This document shows positions 21,537-31,749 of a DNA stretch of 64,000 nt, piece after piece (positions within the stretch are counted from its first letter, which is position 1; each line of letters opens with the position of its first letter). The stretch is from Ichthyosporea sp. XGB-2017a. Its lineage: Eukaryota; Opisthokonta; Ichthyosporea. The stretch covers positions 97,585 through 161,584 of the forward strand of contig PDIM01010323.1 in assembly GCA_002811675.1 (NCBI GenBank), read 5' to 3'. The notes below the pieces were generated by a model that was not told the origin of the DNA, did no database searches, and worked only from the letters and a program-made list of their open reading frames with translations. Both the position numbers and the translations under genes were made by a program.

Positions 21537-22622
21537 CTATCGGGTGCGTCCTTGCTGAGCACAATATTCGTAGTGCAAGGGAAGAACATTGTAGTTACCC
21601 AGGAGCTTCCAGCCTTCCGCAGTTATGTGAATGACATTGATGGTGTTCCCTGAGTACGCATCTCTGTGGGTGGCATGGTAAATGGCCCTTCGCCCAAGTT
21701 CGGCGGCTTCTTCAACAGAAAGGTCTTTTCGGTAGTAGTTATCCAGAACACCGTAAGCGTACGTCGATCCAGAGCCGGTGGAAAAAATGTCTCCCTTCAA
21801 GCGTGTTCCATCACTATCAACGTAAAACAGATTTGGACCTGTTTTGTCATATCCGGCAACCATTGTTCCCTATAAGAAAAAAAAAGAATATTGAAAGTTA
21901 GTCACAAATCCACAGAAAGCACTTGTTGTCCACTCTGTACCTACCATTGACAGTCCCATTCCTTTATAAGAGTACACCATATTTCCTAGTATTTTCGATG
22001 CTGCGGCCACCGAGATCCGCTCCCCGTTTCGCAGTTCATATAATCTGCATCTTCTCGTCAGTTCTCTCTCCCAAAAACTGCAATCCGCAGCACCTCCGGC
22101 CATGGTTCCAACCATATACTTGTTGATGTTGATGTACTTTTTGATATCGGACGAGGCTATTCACACACGCAAATTCCCATTAGTATAATGACATTCAAAG
22201 TAATAAGTAAGAGGCCATCATGTGCGCACTAGGCGCTAGCATTCAACAACACATACCAATATATGATCCCGCAGTGGCACGAGAATCTACGGCAACAATG
22301 ATTCCCCCATTGAAAATAAAAGATAATGTTGTTGTCCCGTGATTCATTTTAATATCAGTTTTCCCGTGAGCATCGTCACAGTAGTAATCCAAAAACTCTC
22401 TTGGCTATAGATTGAATAAAATCACAAAGTTAGCAAATGGGGCACAACACCTAGGACAAATGTGCACTCAGGTCGTTCACTTACCACTTGGACGGCAGGC
22501 ATGTCAAAAGAAATGCAATTTGGATTCCCCATAATGGGTTCCACAAGCTCCTTTTGCTGCTGTCTACGATCTTCAGCAAAGGAGGCGGGCGTCTCAAGCG
22601 CTTTAAACAAGGAATTCGTCAT
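21537..22622 (-). CDS. PSMB5: 20S proteasome subunit beta-5 (chymotrypsin-like)
   Basis: Four exons: 22622-22485, 22404-22257, 22156-21945, 21869-21537; 276 aa (yeast Pre2 287, human 263). The propeptide ends HG before Thr70, the mature nucleophile (TTTLSF). In mature numbering the catalytic set is complete: T1, D17 (VDSRAT, with A20), K33, and M45-A46-G47 (TMAGG), the S1-pocket Met marking chymotrypsin-like specificity. FYVDSDG and STGSGS complete the active-site wall. Threonine protease of the proteasome core. Intron phases 0, 1 and 0 rebuild [12 protein letters not shown] and [12 protein letters not shown] cleanly. Confidence 0.95.
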
Positions 22623-23148
22623 GTCTAACAAACAAACAACACACTGATCTAAGCGTTACTCCGAGCAAGGAAGGGGTGGCTGTGGTGGGATATGTGGCTG
22701 GGTATGTGCTAATCAACTCTACTCCACTCAAGTCTGTCTCTCTCACTGGCGAATGGGCAGTCCTTACTCCTTCACTTTCAACGAAACACACACAAAAAAG
22801 AATTGCTATGCACGAAACAAACAAACAACAGGCAGGTGCAGCAGACGGGCGCGGCCGTGGTCGAGACAGATCTGCTGGGATCGCGGGAGGCGGCGTAGCT
22901 GAAGTGGGTGGGGGTTAGGGGATAATTAATCACATTTTAAACAATTTAACCCAGCTGCTACTGGTGTTATTTGTGGTGTACTCACACGTCTGTGCTGCTA
23001 TTATTGTCCAGTCGTGTGGGATTAGTTTACTCTGGTGTTGATTTGTCCGTACTGTTGTGACTAGCCTGATCTAGTGTGGCTTGTAAACAACAAATATATT
23101 AGTATCGTTTTATGGGTGTGGAGAAGCTTGTGTTTGACTTTTTAAATA
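22623..23148. promoter_or_regulatory. Divergent promoter, PSMB5 / VPS45
   Basis: 526 bp, no gene seen. GTTAGGG at 22914-22920 (GGGGGTTAGGGGATAATTAA context), CAGCTG at 22952-22957. The region 22830-22915 is GC-rich and the VPS45-proximal side is AT-rich. Confidence 0.5.
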
Positions 23149-25090
23149 ATGAATGTTGTGTATGCGTGTCGGGAGTACATCCTGAAAATGGTGACAGAAG
23201 TGTCGGGGATGAAGAGTTTACTATTGGATGAGGATACGGTAAGTACGAGTGAACGTGAATAACATGAAATTTTAAGTTCTCCCCTATTGACTCGTACCCT
23301 ATGTTTTGCTCCTCATGTGCCTTTAGGCATCCATTGTCAGTATGGTGTACACGCAGTCTGAGATTCTCCAGAAAGAAGTATTTCTTGTAGACCGAGTAGA
23401 TAGTACTGGAAGGGAAAAGATGGGCCATTTGAAATGTGTAGTATTTGTTCGTCCTTCCGCTGACAGCATCCATTACCTTTGTGAAGAATTGAGAAATCCA
23501 AAGTATGGCCAATATTATATCTGTAAGTTGTGCTTACATAGTGATTTTTGTGGACTTATTTTGCAATCAAGTATTCATGCGGTCTGTTTTCATTGATTAG
23601 ATTTTTCAAATATCATTCAAAATGGCCAATTGGAAAGATTGGCTGAGGCTGACGAGCAGGAATGCGTGCGAGAAGTTCAAGAATTCTTTGGGGATTATAT
23701 TTCAATTAGCCAACAGTTGTTTTCTTTGAATATCCCCTTTTCCATTGGACCTGGGGGTGAGCAATGGGCGGGAAAATCGTTTGAGAGAACATGTGAGGGG
23801 GTCGTTTCCATTTTGCTTGCTTTAAAGAAAAGGCCAGTGATTAGATACCAGCAATTTTCATCACTTGGAAAGCGTCTTGCCCAAGAAATTTCCTACACGA
23901 TGCAGCAAGAGGCATCGTTATTCGATTTTCGGAGACCAGATACACCACCCGTTCTATTAATTATGGACCGAAGGGATGATCCCATAACGCCACTCCTTAA
24001 TCAATGGACATATAGGGCGATGATACATGAACTACTTGGAATACAAAACAATAGAGTTGATTTGTCGAAAGTTCCCGGAATTAAGCCGGACATGAAAGAA
24101 GTCGTTTTAAATGGAGAAAATGACGACTTTTACAAGCAGAATATATTCTCGAACTTTGGTGAAATAGGAGCAAATATTAAGATACTTGTGGATGATTTTC
24201 AACAGAAAACGAAAAGCAATGCCAAAATAGAATCTATTGAAGATATGAAATCCTTCATGGAATCTTATCCTCAGTTTAAGGCTCTCTCTGGTACTGTATC
24301 AAAGCATGTAACCTGTGTCTCGGAACTTTCTAGACTTGTCGATGTTAACAGCCTGCTTGATGTGTCTGAAGCAGAGCAAGAAATTGCCAACCAGGGTGAT
24401 CATGCCACTTGTCTGGCGCAAGTCAAAGATCTTATTAAGAGTCAAAAGGTCTCAGATTTTGACAAAGCTAGACTTGCCATTCTGTATGCCATTCGTTTCG
24501 AAAGACATAATAGTAACGAACTTTCAAAGATTATTGACTTGCTTTACAATCGAGGGGTGCCTGAAGAGCTCATTAAGGTTTGTATCGGATTTTTGCTTTT
24601 TTGGAGGAAGAACCTTTCTTTATGCTAATGTTTGAATTGTATGTTCCTACAGAATGTTGCATCAACTGTGCAATTTGCAGGTCAATCGGCACGACAGAGT
24701 GATTTATTTGGTAACAAAAGTATCTTGGGCTTTACCAAAAAGGCTTTAAAGGGATTAAAGGGTGTAGAAAATATTTATACCCAACACGAACCTCTTCTGG
24801 CTGAAGTGCTTGACCAGCTAGTGAAAGGAAGACTCAAAGAGACGTCGTTCCCGTTCCTTGGAAATTCACTAAGGGATAGACCCCAGGAAATCATTGTTTT
24901 CTTTATTGGCGGTGCGACGTATGAAGAAGCGCAAATTGTGAGTGCGATGAACAATGCAAACCCTGGAGTTAGAATTGTTCTTGGGGGAACAACAATCCAC
25001 AATTGCAAATCGTTCTTACAAGAAGCACAGCGATCGGCTGTAGGAAAAGTGTTTGGTGGCAAAAGTAACCGTACCAGCAACTTTGTCTGA
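23149..25090 (+). CDS. VPS45: Sec1/Munc18-family protein VPS45
   Basis: Four exons: 23149-23238, 23327-23522, 23601-24577, 24653-25090; 566 aa (human 570). Exon 1 is only 30 codons ([15 protein letters not shown]), and the join gives [30 protein letters not shown], which matches VPS45. Other diagnostic stretches: [112 protein letters not shown]45 binds the Tlg2/syntaxin-16 SNARE for trans-Golgi/endosome fusion. The exon 3 donor is the non-canonical-leaning GTTTGT. It shares a divergent promoter with PSMB5 and converges on RPS2. Confidence 0.94.
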
Positions 25091-25176
25091 AATGCCAAGC
25101 AAATGAACTACCAGTGTACATATCCTCTCTCTATCTTTTCACTTCGTACTATTTAAAATACTATACTACCAATAGT

Positions 25177-25193
25177 AATAAAAAAAATTTATT
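25177..25193. terminator. Overlapping bidirectional poly(A) element, VPS45 / RPS2
   Basis: AATAAAAAAAATTTATT holds AATAAA on + (25177-25182, 87 nt after the VPS45 stop) and AATAAA on - (25188-25193, 92 nt after the RPS2 stop). The two signals are 5 bp apart and both mRNAs must read through the other's signal before cleavage. Confidence 0.65.
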
Positions 25194-25284
25194 CAAATGC
25201 AAGGAGTCATTCACCATGTGAGCCAGTACAACTACAAGGAAAATAAGCTTAAACACGCACTAAATGCGGCACGCGACCAAGCAT

Positions 25285-26094
25285 TTAGTGTCCCATCTTG
25301 CGGTGGGTTCTCTGTCCATGGGATTTGGACAAGAAATCAGTAAACTCCTGGTAAGGGGCCTTTGTGAACTTAGTTTCCTTCCACATATCGGGAGTCAAGT
25401 AAGTATAGGTCTTGCTAATGGCATCATAGGTAGCCTTGGCAAAGTTTCCGAGAGTACGGGTAGAACCAGAAGCAGATGTGTAGCAATCCTCAATACCTCC
25501 AAGAGTCAAAAGCTTCTTGGGGACAGGGGCAGCAACGATACCAGTACCTCTGGGAGCGGGTACCAGACGCACACGGACAGAACCACACTTTCCAGTGACC
25601 TTGCAAGGGACGGTATGGACGTTACCGATCTTGTTACCCCAGTAACCTCTACGGACGGGGACAACAGCAAGTTTGGCCAAAATAATGGCACCACGAATAG
25701 CGGTGGCGACTTCCTTGGAGCACTTAACACCGAGACCAACGTGTCCTTTGCCGTCACCAATGACAACAAACGCCTTGAATCTGGTACGCTGACCGGCAGT
25801 AGTCTGCTTCTGGACAGGCATGATCTTCAAAACCTCGTCCTTCATTCCGGGGAGAAAATAGTCAATGATCTGACTTTCCTTCAAAGGAAGAGAAAACAAG
25901 TAGATCTGCTCCAACTGCTTGATCTTTCCGTCCTTTACCAGACGTCCGAGCTTAGTAACAGGAACCCATTCCTTGTCTTCTTCCTTACCACGTCCACGAC
26001 CGCGTCCACGACCGCGTCCACGTCCACGTCCACGTCCAGAACTACCGAAACCTCCACGGTTTTCACTATCGGCTGGTCTCTGCTGATCCGCCAT
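25285..26094 (-). CDS. RPS2: 40S ribosomal protein S2 (uS5)
   Basis: Single coding exon, 269 aa (human 293). The N-terminus has an uninterrupted Arg-Gly repeat (about residues 10-36), the usual RGG/arginine-methylation tract of eukaryotic uS5. The S5 N-terminal domain follows ([38 protein letters not shown]), then the C-terminal domain ([39 protein letters not shown]). It forms part of the small-subunit mRNA entry site. An acceptor-like TTGTAG sits 2 nt before the ATG and a GTAAGT donor lies about 245 nt upstream, suggesting a 5'-UTR intron. Confidence 0.96.
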   Translation of the reverse strand: MADQQRPADSENRGGFGSSGRGRGRGRGRGRGRGRGKEEDKEWVPVTKLGRLVKDGKIKQLEQIYLFSLPLKESQIIDYFLPGMKDEVLKIMPVQKQTTAGQRTRFKAFVVIGDGKGHVGLGVKCSKEVATAIRGAIILAKLAVVPVRRGYWGNKIGNVHTVPCKVTGKCGSVRVRLVPAPRGTGIVAAPVPKKLLTLGGIEDCYTSASGSTRTLGNFAKATYDAISKTYTYLTPDMWKETKFTKAPYQEFTDFLSKSHGQRTHRKMGH

Positions 26095-26096
26095 TG

Positions 26097-26339
26097 CTAC
26101 AATGTTGCAAAAACAATTAAATAAAAATTAGTCCCCTGTCTTAAGTCCTTCTTCAAATACATCAATTTCGATTTTCAATTGGCTATAAATATCTAGTAAT
26201 AAATTGCGGACTAGACCAAATGATGCTTTTACAGAAGCTCAATCTTCCATCCATCACATCATCCATCCTTATAGCCCCCGTACATACACTCATCCATCGC
26301 CTAAGAAATAGAATCACCTCACTAAACGCCAGTACTTAC
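26097..26339 (-). other. Putative 5'-UTR intron of RPS2
   Basis: On the minus strand, GTAAGT at 26339-26334 could be a donor, and a pyrimidine-rich stretch ending TTGTAG at 26097 an acceptor 2 nt before the ATG; a CTAAT branch-like motif lies about 30 nt before the acceptor. Introns just before the start codon are common in ribosomal protein genes. At 243 nt it would be longer than most introns here. Inferred from splice-like signals only. Confidence 0.45.
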
Positions 26340-26652
26340 ATAATGTTTTGTTTAATTAAAATAAGTTAAAGATTCACTTCAAATTTAAATTGAACAAAAA
26401 AGGGGAAAGAAGCCAATTCTTGATTGTGACAAACGGAGGCATTTTATATGAGTCTCACTATGAGAAACCCCATACAAAAAATAAACCCGGCGGGGGGGCG
26501 GCCAGCTGATCATATGGGTGGGTGTCAATTCTCATCTAATTGTGTAACCCTTCCTTATATATGGCCCACTCCATAGCCCATACACTTATTGTCTTTTGCT
26601 GACTTTTCCTTTATTTCCTCAACGCTCCTTGATTTCCTTGCCATTTCAGAAG
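26340..26652. promoter_or_regulatory. RPS2 upstream / DUF885 3' flank
   Basis: No gene seen. A G-run and CAGCTG (26513-26518) mark the likely RPS2 promoter; AACCCTT lies near 26546. TTTATT at 26610-26615 is the minus poly(A) signal of the DUF885 gene, 37 nt after its stop. Confidence 0.45.
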
Positions 26653-28612
26653 CTATGTTGCACTTTGCGCATCCTTTCTTGCAATGTACTCTGATACCAG
26701 ATTGTCCAGAAGTTTCATTGGAGCTGGTCCGCATTCCAATACTACCTCATGGAAATCTCGAATATCAAATTTGCTTCCTAAAGCAGCTTCGGCCCTCGCA
26801 CGCATTCGGCGGATTTGTATTTCACCAATCTTGTATCCACAGGACTGCCCTGGCCAAGCAATATATCTTCTAACTTCTTGATCGATAGAGTGAGCACCCA
26901 ATGCTGTATTTTCCATCATAAAGGCAATTGCTTGCTCATAGCTCCAGCCATGCCAGTGAAGGCCAGAGTCCACCACAAGGCGACAGGAGCGGAGCATATC
27001 ATAAGTAAGCCGCCCCATGCGCGAGTAAGGATCTTTGTATAGCCCCAGTTCTTTTCCAAGACCTTCTGAGTAGAGCCCCCACCCTTCAATATATGCCGAG
27101 TGAAGTGGATATCTCCCAGGAGATTCAAAATATTTCCTATCTTCAGCTGAAGTACGGAATAGTGGTACATTTTCCATTTCCATTGTGTACGTCAACTGAA
27201 GCTGCAAATGTCAGAAACAACAAACAAAAAGTTTAGTGTTAGTATTAAACAGAAAACTGTACTGGAACAAGAAAGATTGACCAACAAGAGAATCCGCTAT
27301 TACTTACGTGATGGCCTATTTTGTTTTTGAGCGTTTACAAATTGAAGGCGGGGGGTTAGATTAGAGTTGAAACAAGTAGTCATTCATCGAATTTGTCCGC
27401 TTGCGCGACCATGCGTTACATTTTGTACTTACCGGGGACTGCTTCATGCAAACAGAGTGGTTGCATTTCAAAGCTATATCTAGTATCGAGCTTGTAAGTG
27501 TTGACAAAAATCCATCCTGGCTTACGCCCATCTGCCGAACCTGCGGTATAGTAGGCAGCCGGAGAGCCAGGGGCATATTCTGCTGGAGTTTCTTTAACAC
27601 CATAAGGATTGCGAGGCAGCTTCTTGAAGAGTTTTGAAAGGAATGGATCGATCTCTTTGCACTGCGCTCTATATGCACTCAATAAAGCCTCTGAAGAGGG
27701 AAACTGAAACTTGGTGTCTGTTTTCAAATAATCGATAAACTGTTTAATGTCTCCATTAAATCCTACCTCTTCTATGACAGCCTGTATTTCTTTTCGGATT
27801 CTCTTTACCTCTGATAGTCCAGTTTCATGAACTTCCTCAGGAGTCATGTCCGTACTGGTATGGAATTTTAAACATTGTTTGTACATATTTCCACCATCGG
27901 GAAGATTCTTACAGGATGTTGCATTTGGAGCAGCTTTTGAGTACGTATCTGTGAAGAAGCACAGGAACTTTTGCAAAGCAGGATTGATAACTTCCCCTAC
28001 CACTTTGATCATATCCTTTTTCAGCTCCTCTGTGCCCTTCACGCCTTCAGGTATTCTCAAAAATGGCTCGTAAAAGGCGGATTTCTGAGGATCTTCACTT
28101 ATTTGAGCAGATATGCTATCACTTACCCCCATTAGGGTGAGGGAAGGAAGGACGCGCTTTGAGTCAATTCCCAACTGCATACACTGAATCAGCTGGTCCA
28201 TCCACTTTCCTACACCTTTCATGCGTGCAATGTAGTCTTCGTAATCTTTTTTTGTCTCAAAAACGACTGCATCTTTAAGCTGCAAGAGCTCATTATGGGG
28301 ACCTTCAAGAAGTTGGACTGGCATCAGGTACGCTTTATACCGGAATCCTTCGAGGAAAGTTTCATGTTGATCTTTAAACAATCGGTAATTATGTTTATCC
28401 GCATCGCTAGGAAGACTATCAACATCGATACTTTCCAGCTCTTTAAGTACTTCCCTAGAGTGCTCAGCTTTTCTTTCAAAGTACTCAGGAGAGCGGTCAT
28501 CAAGTAAGTGGCAATAATCAGTTCTTCCATACAACGTGGAATACTCTGGGCTGGTTTTCATACGCCATTCCCAATCCCTCTGAAACAAATCATTCACTTT
28601 CTGCACACTCAT
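26653..28612 (-). CDS. DUF885-family metallopeptidase-like protein with an 8-nt microexon
   Basis: Three exons: 28612-27433, 27315-27308 (8 nt) and 27201-26653; 578 aa. Exon 1 carries the helical N-terminal part and ends LCLHEAVP plus one G. The microexon GCCATCAC completes Gly394 and codes His395-His396, and exon 3 resumes LQLTY. The product reads HEAVPGHHLQL (389-399), the conserved DUF885 zinc-binding signature; exon 3 has the second conserved block AYIEGWGLYSE, whose Glu is the likely further ligand. DUF885 (PF05960) proteins are predicted zinc peptidases; substrate unknown. No signal peptide or membrane segment, so probably cytosolic. Without the microexon the zinc site is lost and the frame shifts. 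Confidence 0.88.
27308..27315 (-). other. 8-nt coding microexon GCCATCAC of the DUF885 gene
   Basis: Flanked on the minus strand by AATAG (acceptor, 27317-27316) and GTAAGTA (donor, 27307 downward). With a phase-1 upstream donor (27432-27431) and a phase-0 downstream acceptor (27203-27202), insertion restores Gly-His-His of the conserved motif. The flanking introns are 117 and 106 nt. Confidence 0.85.
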
Positions 28613-29312
28613 CTTTTGTCAATACACAGCAGATACTACAATGGGCTGGTAGATAGATCTCTCTCTTTCCTGTCTTAATCCAAGTAGCTAAACACACAGT
28701 ACCCACCTCCCCATTGAGTGTCGCATTCCACATAGACCATAATGCGTAGTACTGTGTAATTACCCCGCCCCCCCCTCCAACTATTTTGCACAGGGCAGCT
28801 GGCCGCCCCCAGGAACAGGAGCCGGGGAGTCCCGTGACTTATTATTTCTCATATTGATTTATCTCTGCAGCTGCTGGTCATGAATTTCACATGATTATTT
28901 CTCCCTCTCCCCTTCCCCTCCCTGATCCCTTCCTCCCCTCTAGTTTCCTGTCGGTTCACCAGCAAGTCCACTCCCTCCGTTACTATACTCACTACTGTAT
29001 TATTGTATTCCAGTACCTAGCCGATCAGCGTATCAATCCTCACCCAACTCTCTACAGCCGTACTCAGCATCCCATATAAGCCCTCCCTCCAGTCAAACTC
29101 TGGAACACGGGGAGGAAAACGTCAATCAAAACACGCTTTAAACACCGACTCCGGGTGCACGGGGCCCTAATTTTCAAGTTGAATGTTGATTGAGTTATTC
29201 GACTGTGACGGATGGCATTCCCGTAGCACATGGAGGGAATGCTACATCTTTTGATTTATTGGGATCGGTTTTTTTTTCTGCAGAATTTCTTTTTCTCGCT
29301 TTGAACGAAAAG
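28613..29312. promoter_or_regulatory. Divergent promoter, DUF885 / bZIP
   Basis: 700 bp. It has CAGCTG at 28796-28801 and 28868-28873, C/T-rich tracts at 28760-28780 and 28900-28960, and CCCTAA at 29165-29170. A strong acceptor-like (T)9CTGCAG ends at 29283, 29 nt before the bZIP ATG; no clear donor was found upstream. No other gene seen. Confidence 0.45.
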
Positions 29313-29669
29313 ATGGGGAGAACTCCAAGCCCTACAAAAGGAGAAAAACGAAAAGCTTCTTCCCCAAGATCAAAAACTACCGGAGAAGATGGTAAAAGCA
29401 GAAAACCAGAAGGGAAAGGAAAGCAAAAAAAGCCAAAGTTTCTCAAACGCTCGGAAATAGATCCAGACACATTGCAAGATCTTAGAGAAAGAAACAAAAA
29501 CGCAGCTAAAAAGGCTAGATTGAAAAAGAAAAATGAGGAAGAAAGGCTTCAAGAAGAAAACGCCAACCTTAAAATCAGTAATGAAACTATTCGTGTGGAG
29601 AACGAAGAGCTGGAGAAAAAAGTTCAAGAGCTCAAACGATCAATAATACCCCGAAAATCTAGCGGATAA
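29313..29669 (+). CDS. Small bZIP protein
   Basis: 118 aa from the ATG at 29313. Residues 1-50 are Lys/Ser/Pro-rich (nuclear-localisation-like). The basic region is RERNKNAAKKARLKKK, satisfying the bZIP N-x7-R rule. A leucine zipper of four to five heptads follows (L in ERLQEEN and ANLKISN, I in ETIRVEN, L in EELEKKV), ending IIPRKSS. It lacks an activation domain, so it may act as a dimer partner or modulator. Upstream the frame stays open to 29190 without ATG, and an acceptor-like TTTTTCTGCAG at 29273-29283 hints at an upstream exon, so the N-terminus may be longer. Confidence 0.72.
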   Translation: MGRTPSPTKGEKRKASSPRSKTTGEDGKSRKPEGKGKQKKPKFLKRSEIDPDTLQDLRERNKNAAKKARLKKKNEEERLQEENANLKISNETIRVENEELEKKVQELKRSIIPRKSSG

Positions 29670-30237
29670 ATCGGTTATCAAGGGCAGTTACTTGGTGTTT
29701 GTACAGGGTGCTGTTATACTGACTCCTTCGCTGTGAAATGAATGGCTTTAGCAAAGGTTCCTTGCACCTCGTCTTGCACATTTATACTTCACACCTCAAA
29801 CACTCAAAATTATGCACATTCCACATCCCTCTTGATCAGTCAGTCCCCTAGTCTATTTTGTTTGGTATAATAAATTCCTCAAACAGTCGATTATTTTATT
29901 ATGGTCCTCTGCCTAGCTATGTTTTGAGTTCTTTCACTTTTTATTTCCCCCTGCAGCTTTCATGTGTTTGTGGACGGTCTGGTTCACACCCCTCTCTGTC
30001 TTGGTTTATTCAACGACACGAACACTTACCCGCTGCTTGCTGGAGAGATTAACAAGGTGTGAACTGACTGCCCAGAGTTAGGGACCATAAAGCTTCAACG
30101 AGCAACTGGTGTGTAAGCGTTGTGGAGAATAAGTAGTTTTGAGGGAATTAGTCTATTTTATTGTGCTGAAGAAACACGAGAGCGATTAGAGCTTGTGCAG
30201 TGGCCACGTCTTGTCTGTGCGTTTTTTCGAAATCATC
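29670..30237. promoter_or_regulatory. Intergenic, bZIP 3' flank and KDM4 promoter
   Basis: 568 bp with no gene. TATAATAAATT at 29867-29877 contains AATAAA, possibly the bZIP poly(A) signal. GTTAGGG at 30077-30083 lies 161 nt upstream of the KDM4 ATG. Confidence 0.45.
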
Positions 30238-31674
30238 ATGTCCGAAGTTCCTGTTTTTTATCCAACTTATGAAGAATTTAGGGATTTCAGTGCATATATA
30301 AAAAACCTGGAATTAACAGTTGCTGCTAGAGTGGGCCTCGCAAAGATAATCCCACCAAAGGAATGGAAGCACGAATGCTGTTATGATGAAATTGAGAATT
30401 TTACCATTCCATCTCCGATTCTGCAGTCTCTGGATGGCAAGTGTGGTAGGTATATTTTTAATACAACCTAGTCTTAGGAAGAACGGTGAATTAACTTTGT
30501 CATTTCTGCCCATACTTTTCTTCTTGTGCACGTAGGATACTACCAGACGACCAACGTTCCGAAAAAGCCAATGACAGTTGCTGCGCTGAAAACTTTGAGT
30601 GAAACCAAGACCAGGCAGTGTCCTAAATTCGAAAACGAAGACGATTTGGAAAGGAAATATTGGAAAACAGTAACTTACTTTAGCCCTTTATATGGTGCTG
30701 ATGTGGTGGGCTCTTTATTTCCAGAGAGTAAGACCGTGTGGAATGTGAATCGATTGGATAGCATCTTAAATATTCTACCCGAAAAGTATGATCTCCACAT
30801 ATCAGGGGTGAACTCGTCTTATCTGTACTTTGGCATGTGGAAATCTACCTTTGCATGGCACACAGAAGATATGGATTTATACTCTATCAACTACATCCAC
30901 TTCGGAGCCGGCAAAACTTGGTACTGTGTGCCGCCATCCCATGGGGCACGTTTCGAAAATCTTGCCAATACCTTTTTCCCTGCTCAAAACAAACTCTGCT
31001 CAGCGTTTCTCCGACATAAAACAACCGTCATATCACCTTCCATTCTCAAAAAATATGGAATCCCGTATCACAAAACCGTCCATAAGGCCGGCGAATTCAT
31101 GATCACTTTTCCATACGCTTATCATTCAGGATTCAACCATGGTTTTAACTGTGCGGAATCCACCAACTTTGCGACTGAAAGATGGATTGATTTCGGGAAA
31201 GACGCCAAGCAATGCGAGTGCTTCCGCGACAATGTAAAAATTGACATGGATATTTTTATTCAAGAATTCCAAAAGAAAGAAGAAGAGTACACGCCAATCA
31301 AAGAAGAAACAACTGATGACGATATGCAACAAGATCATGAATATGAAGAGATGGATGAGTTTCAAAGGGATGAAGACTTGAATATCGTTTTTGAATACGA
31401 CGTCGAAGACGAACCAGAAGCTCCGCAGACCTTCTCATCCGATGACTACTGCAAACAACCCGCAGAACAGCATCCCAAGCTTGAACATTTTGCCCAAGCA
31501 CCTAAATATTCTTTCAATTACTCCAATTCCCCCGTCACGTACAACCCCCAGATGTACAACCACCAATTACTTTCGGATTTAACACCTGTATCAACCCCTC
31601 CTCCCTCACAATTCACTTGGCACTATTACACACCTTCCTCGCCTTCTTCACTTTACACAACCACTGGTAAATAG
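30238..31674 (+). CDS. KDM4: JmjN-JmjC histone lysine demethylase, KDM4 type
   Basis: Two exons: 30238-30445 and 30536-31674; 448 aa. The JmjN domain is at about 4-45 (VFYPTYEEFRDFSAYI). The JmjC domain is complete: Fe(II) ligands His178, Glu180 (AWHTEDMDLYS) and His266 (YHSGFNHGFN), 2-oxoglutarate Lys196 (KTWY) with Tyr of YLYFG, and the KDM4 zinc site Cys/His (LCSAFLRHK, C-E-C near 290). Predicted H3K9/K36 demethylase. After the catalytic core comes an acidic stretch (about 305-365) and a Pro/Ser/Tyr-rich tail; PHD and Tudor readers of vertebrate KDM4A-C are absent, as in KDM4D and many fungal forms. Converges on chorismate mutase, 75 bp apart. Confidence 0.93.
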
Positions 31675-31749
31675 AACAATGGGTCTAAACAAAATATTCA
31701 AATCCCCCTTACACCCTTCGCATCCCGGCACACCCACTCCCTTGTAATG

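Noticed and set aside
25264-26124. 286-codon + strand ORF opposite RPS2
   Set aside because: Antisense shadow of the RG-repeat and conserved uS5 coding sequence; composition is Ser/Thr low-complexity and it has no independent support.
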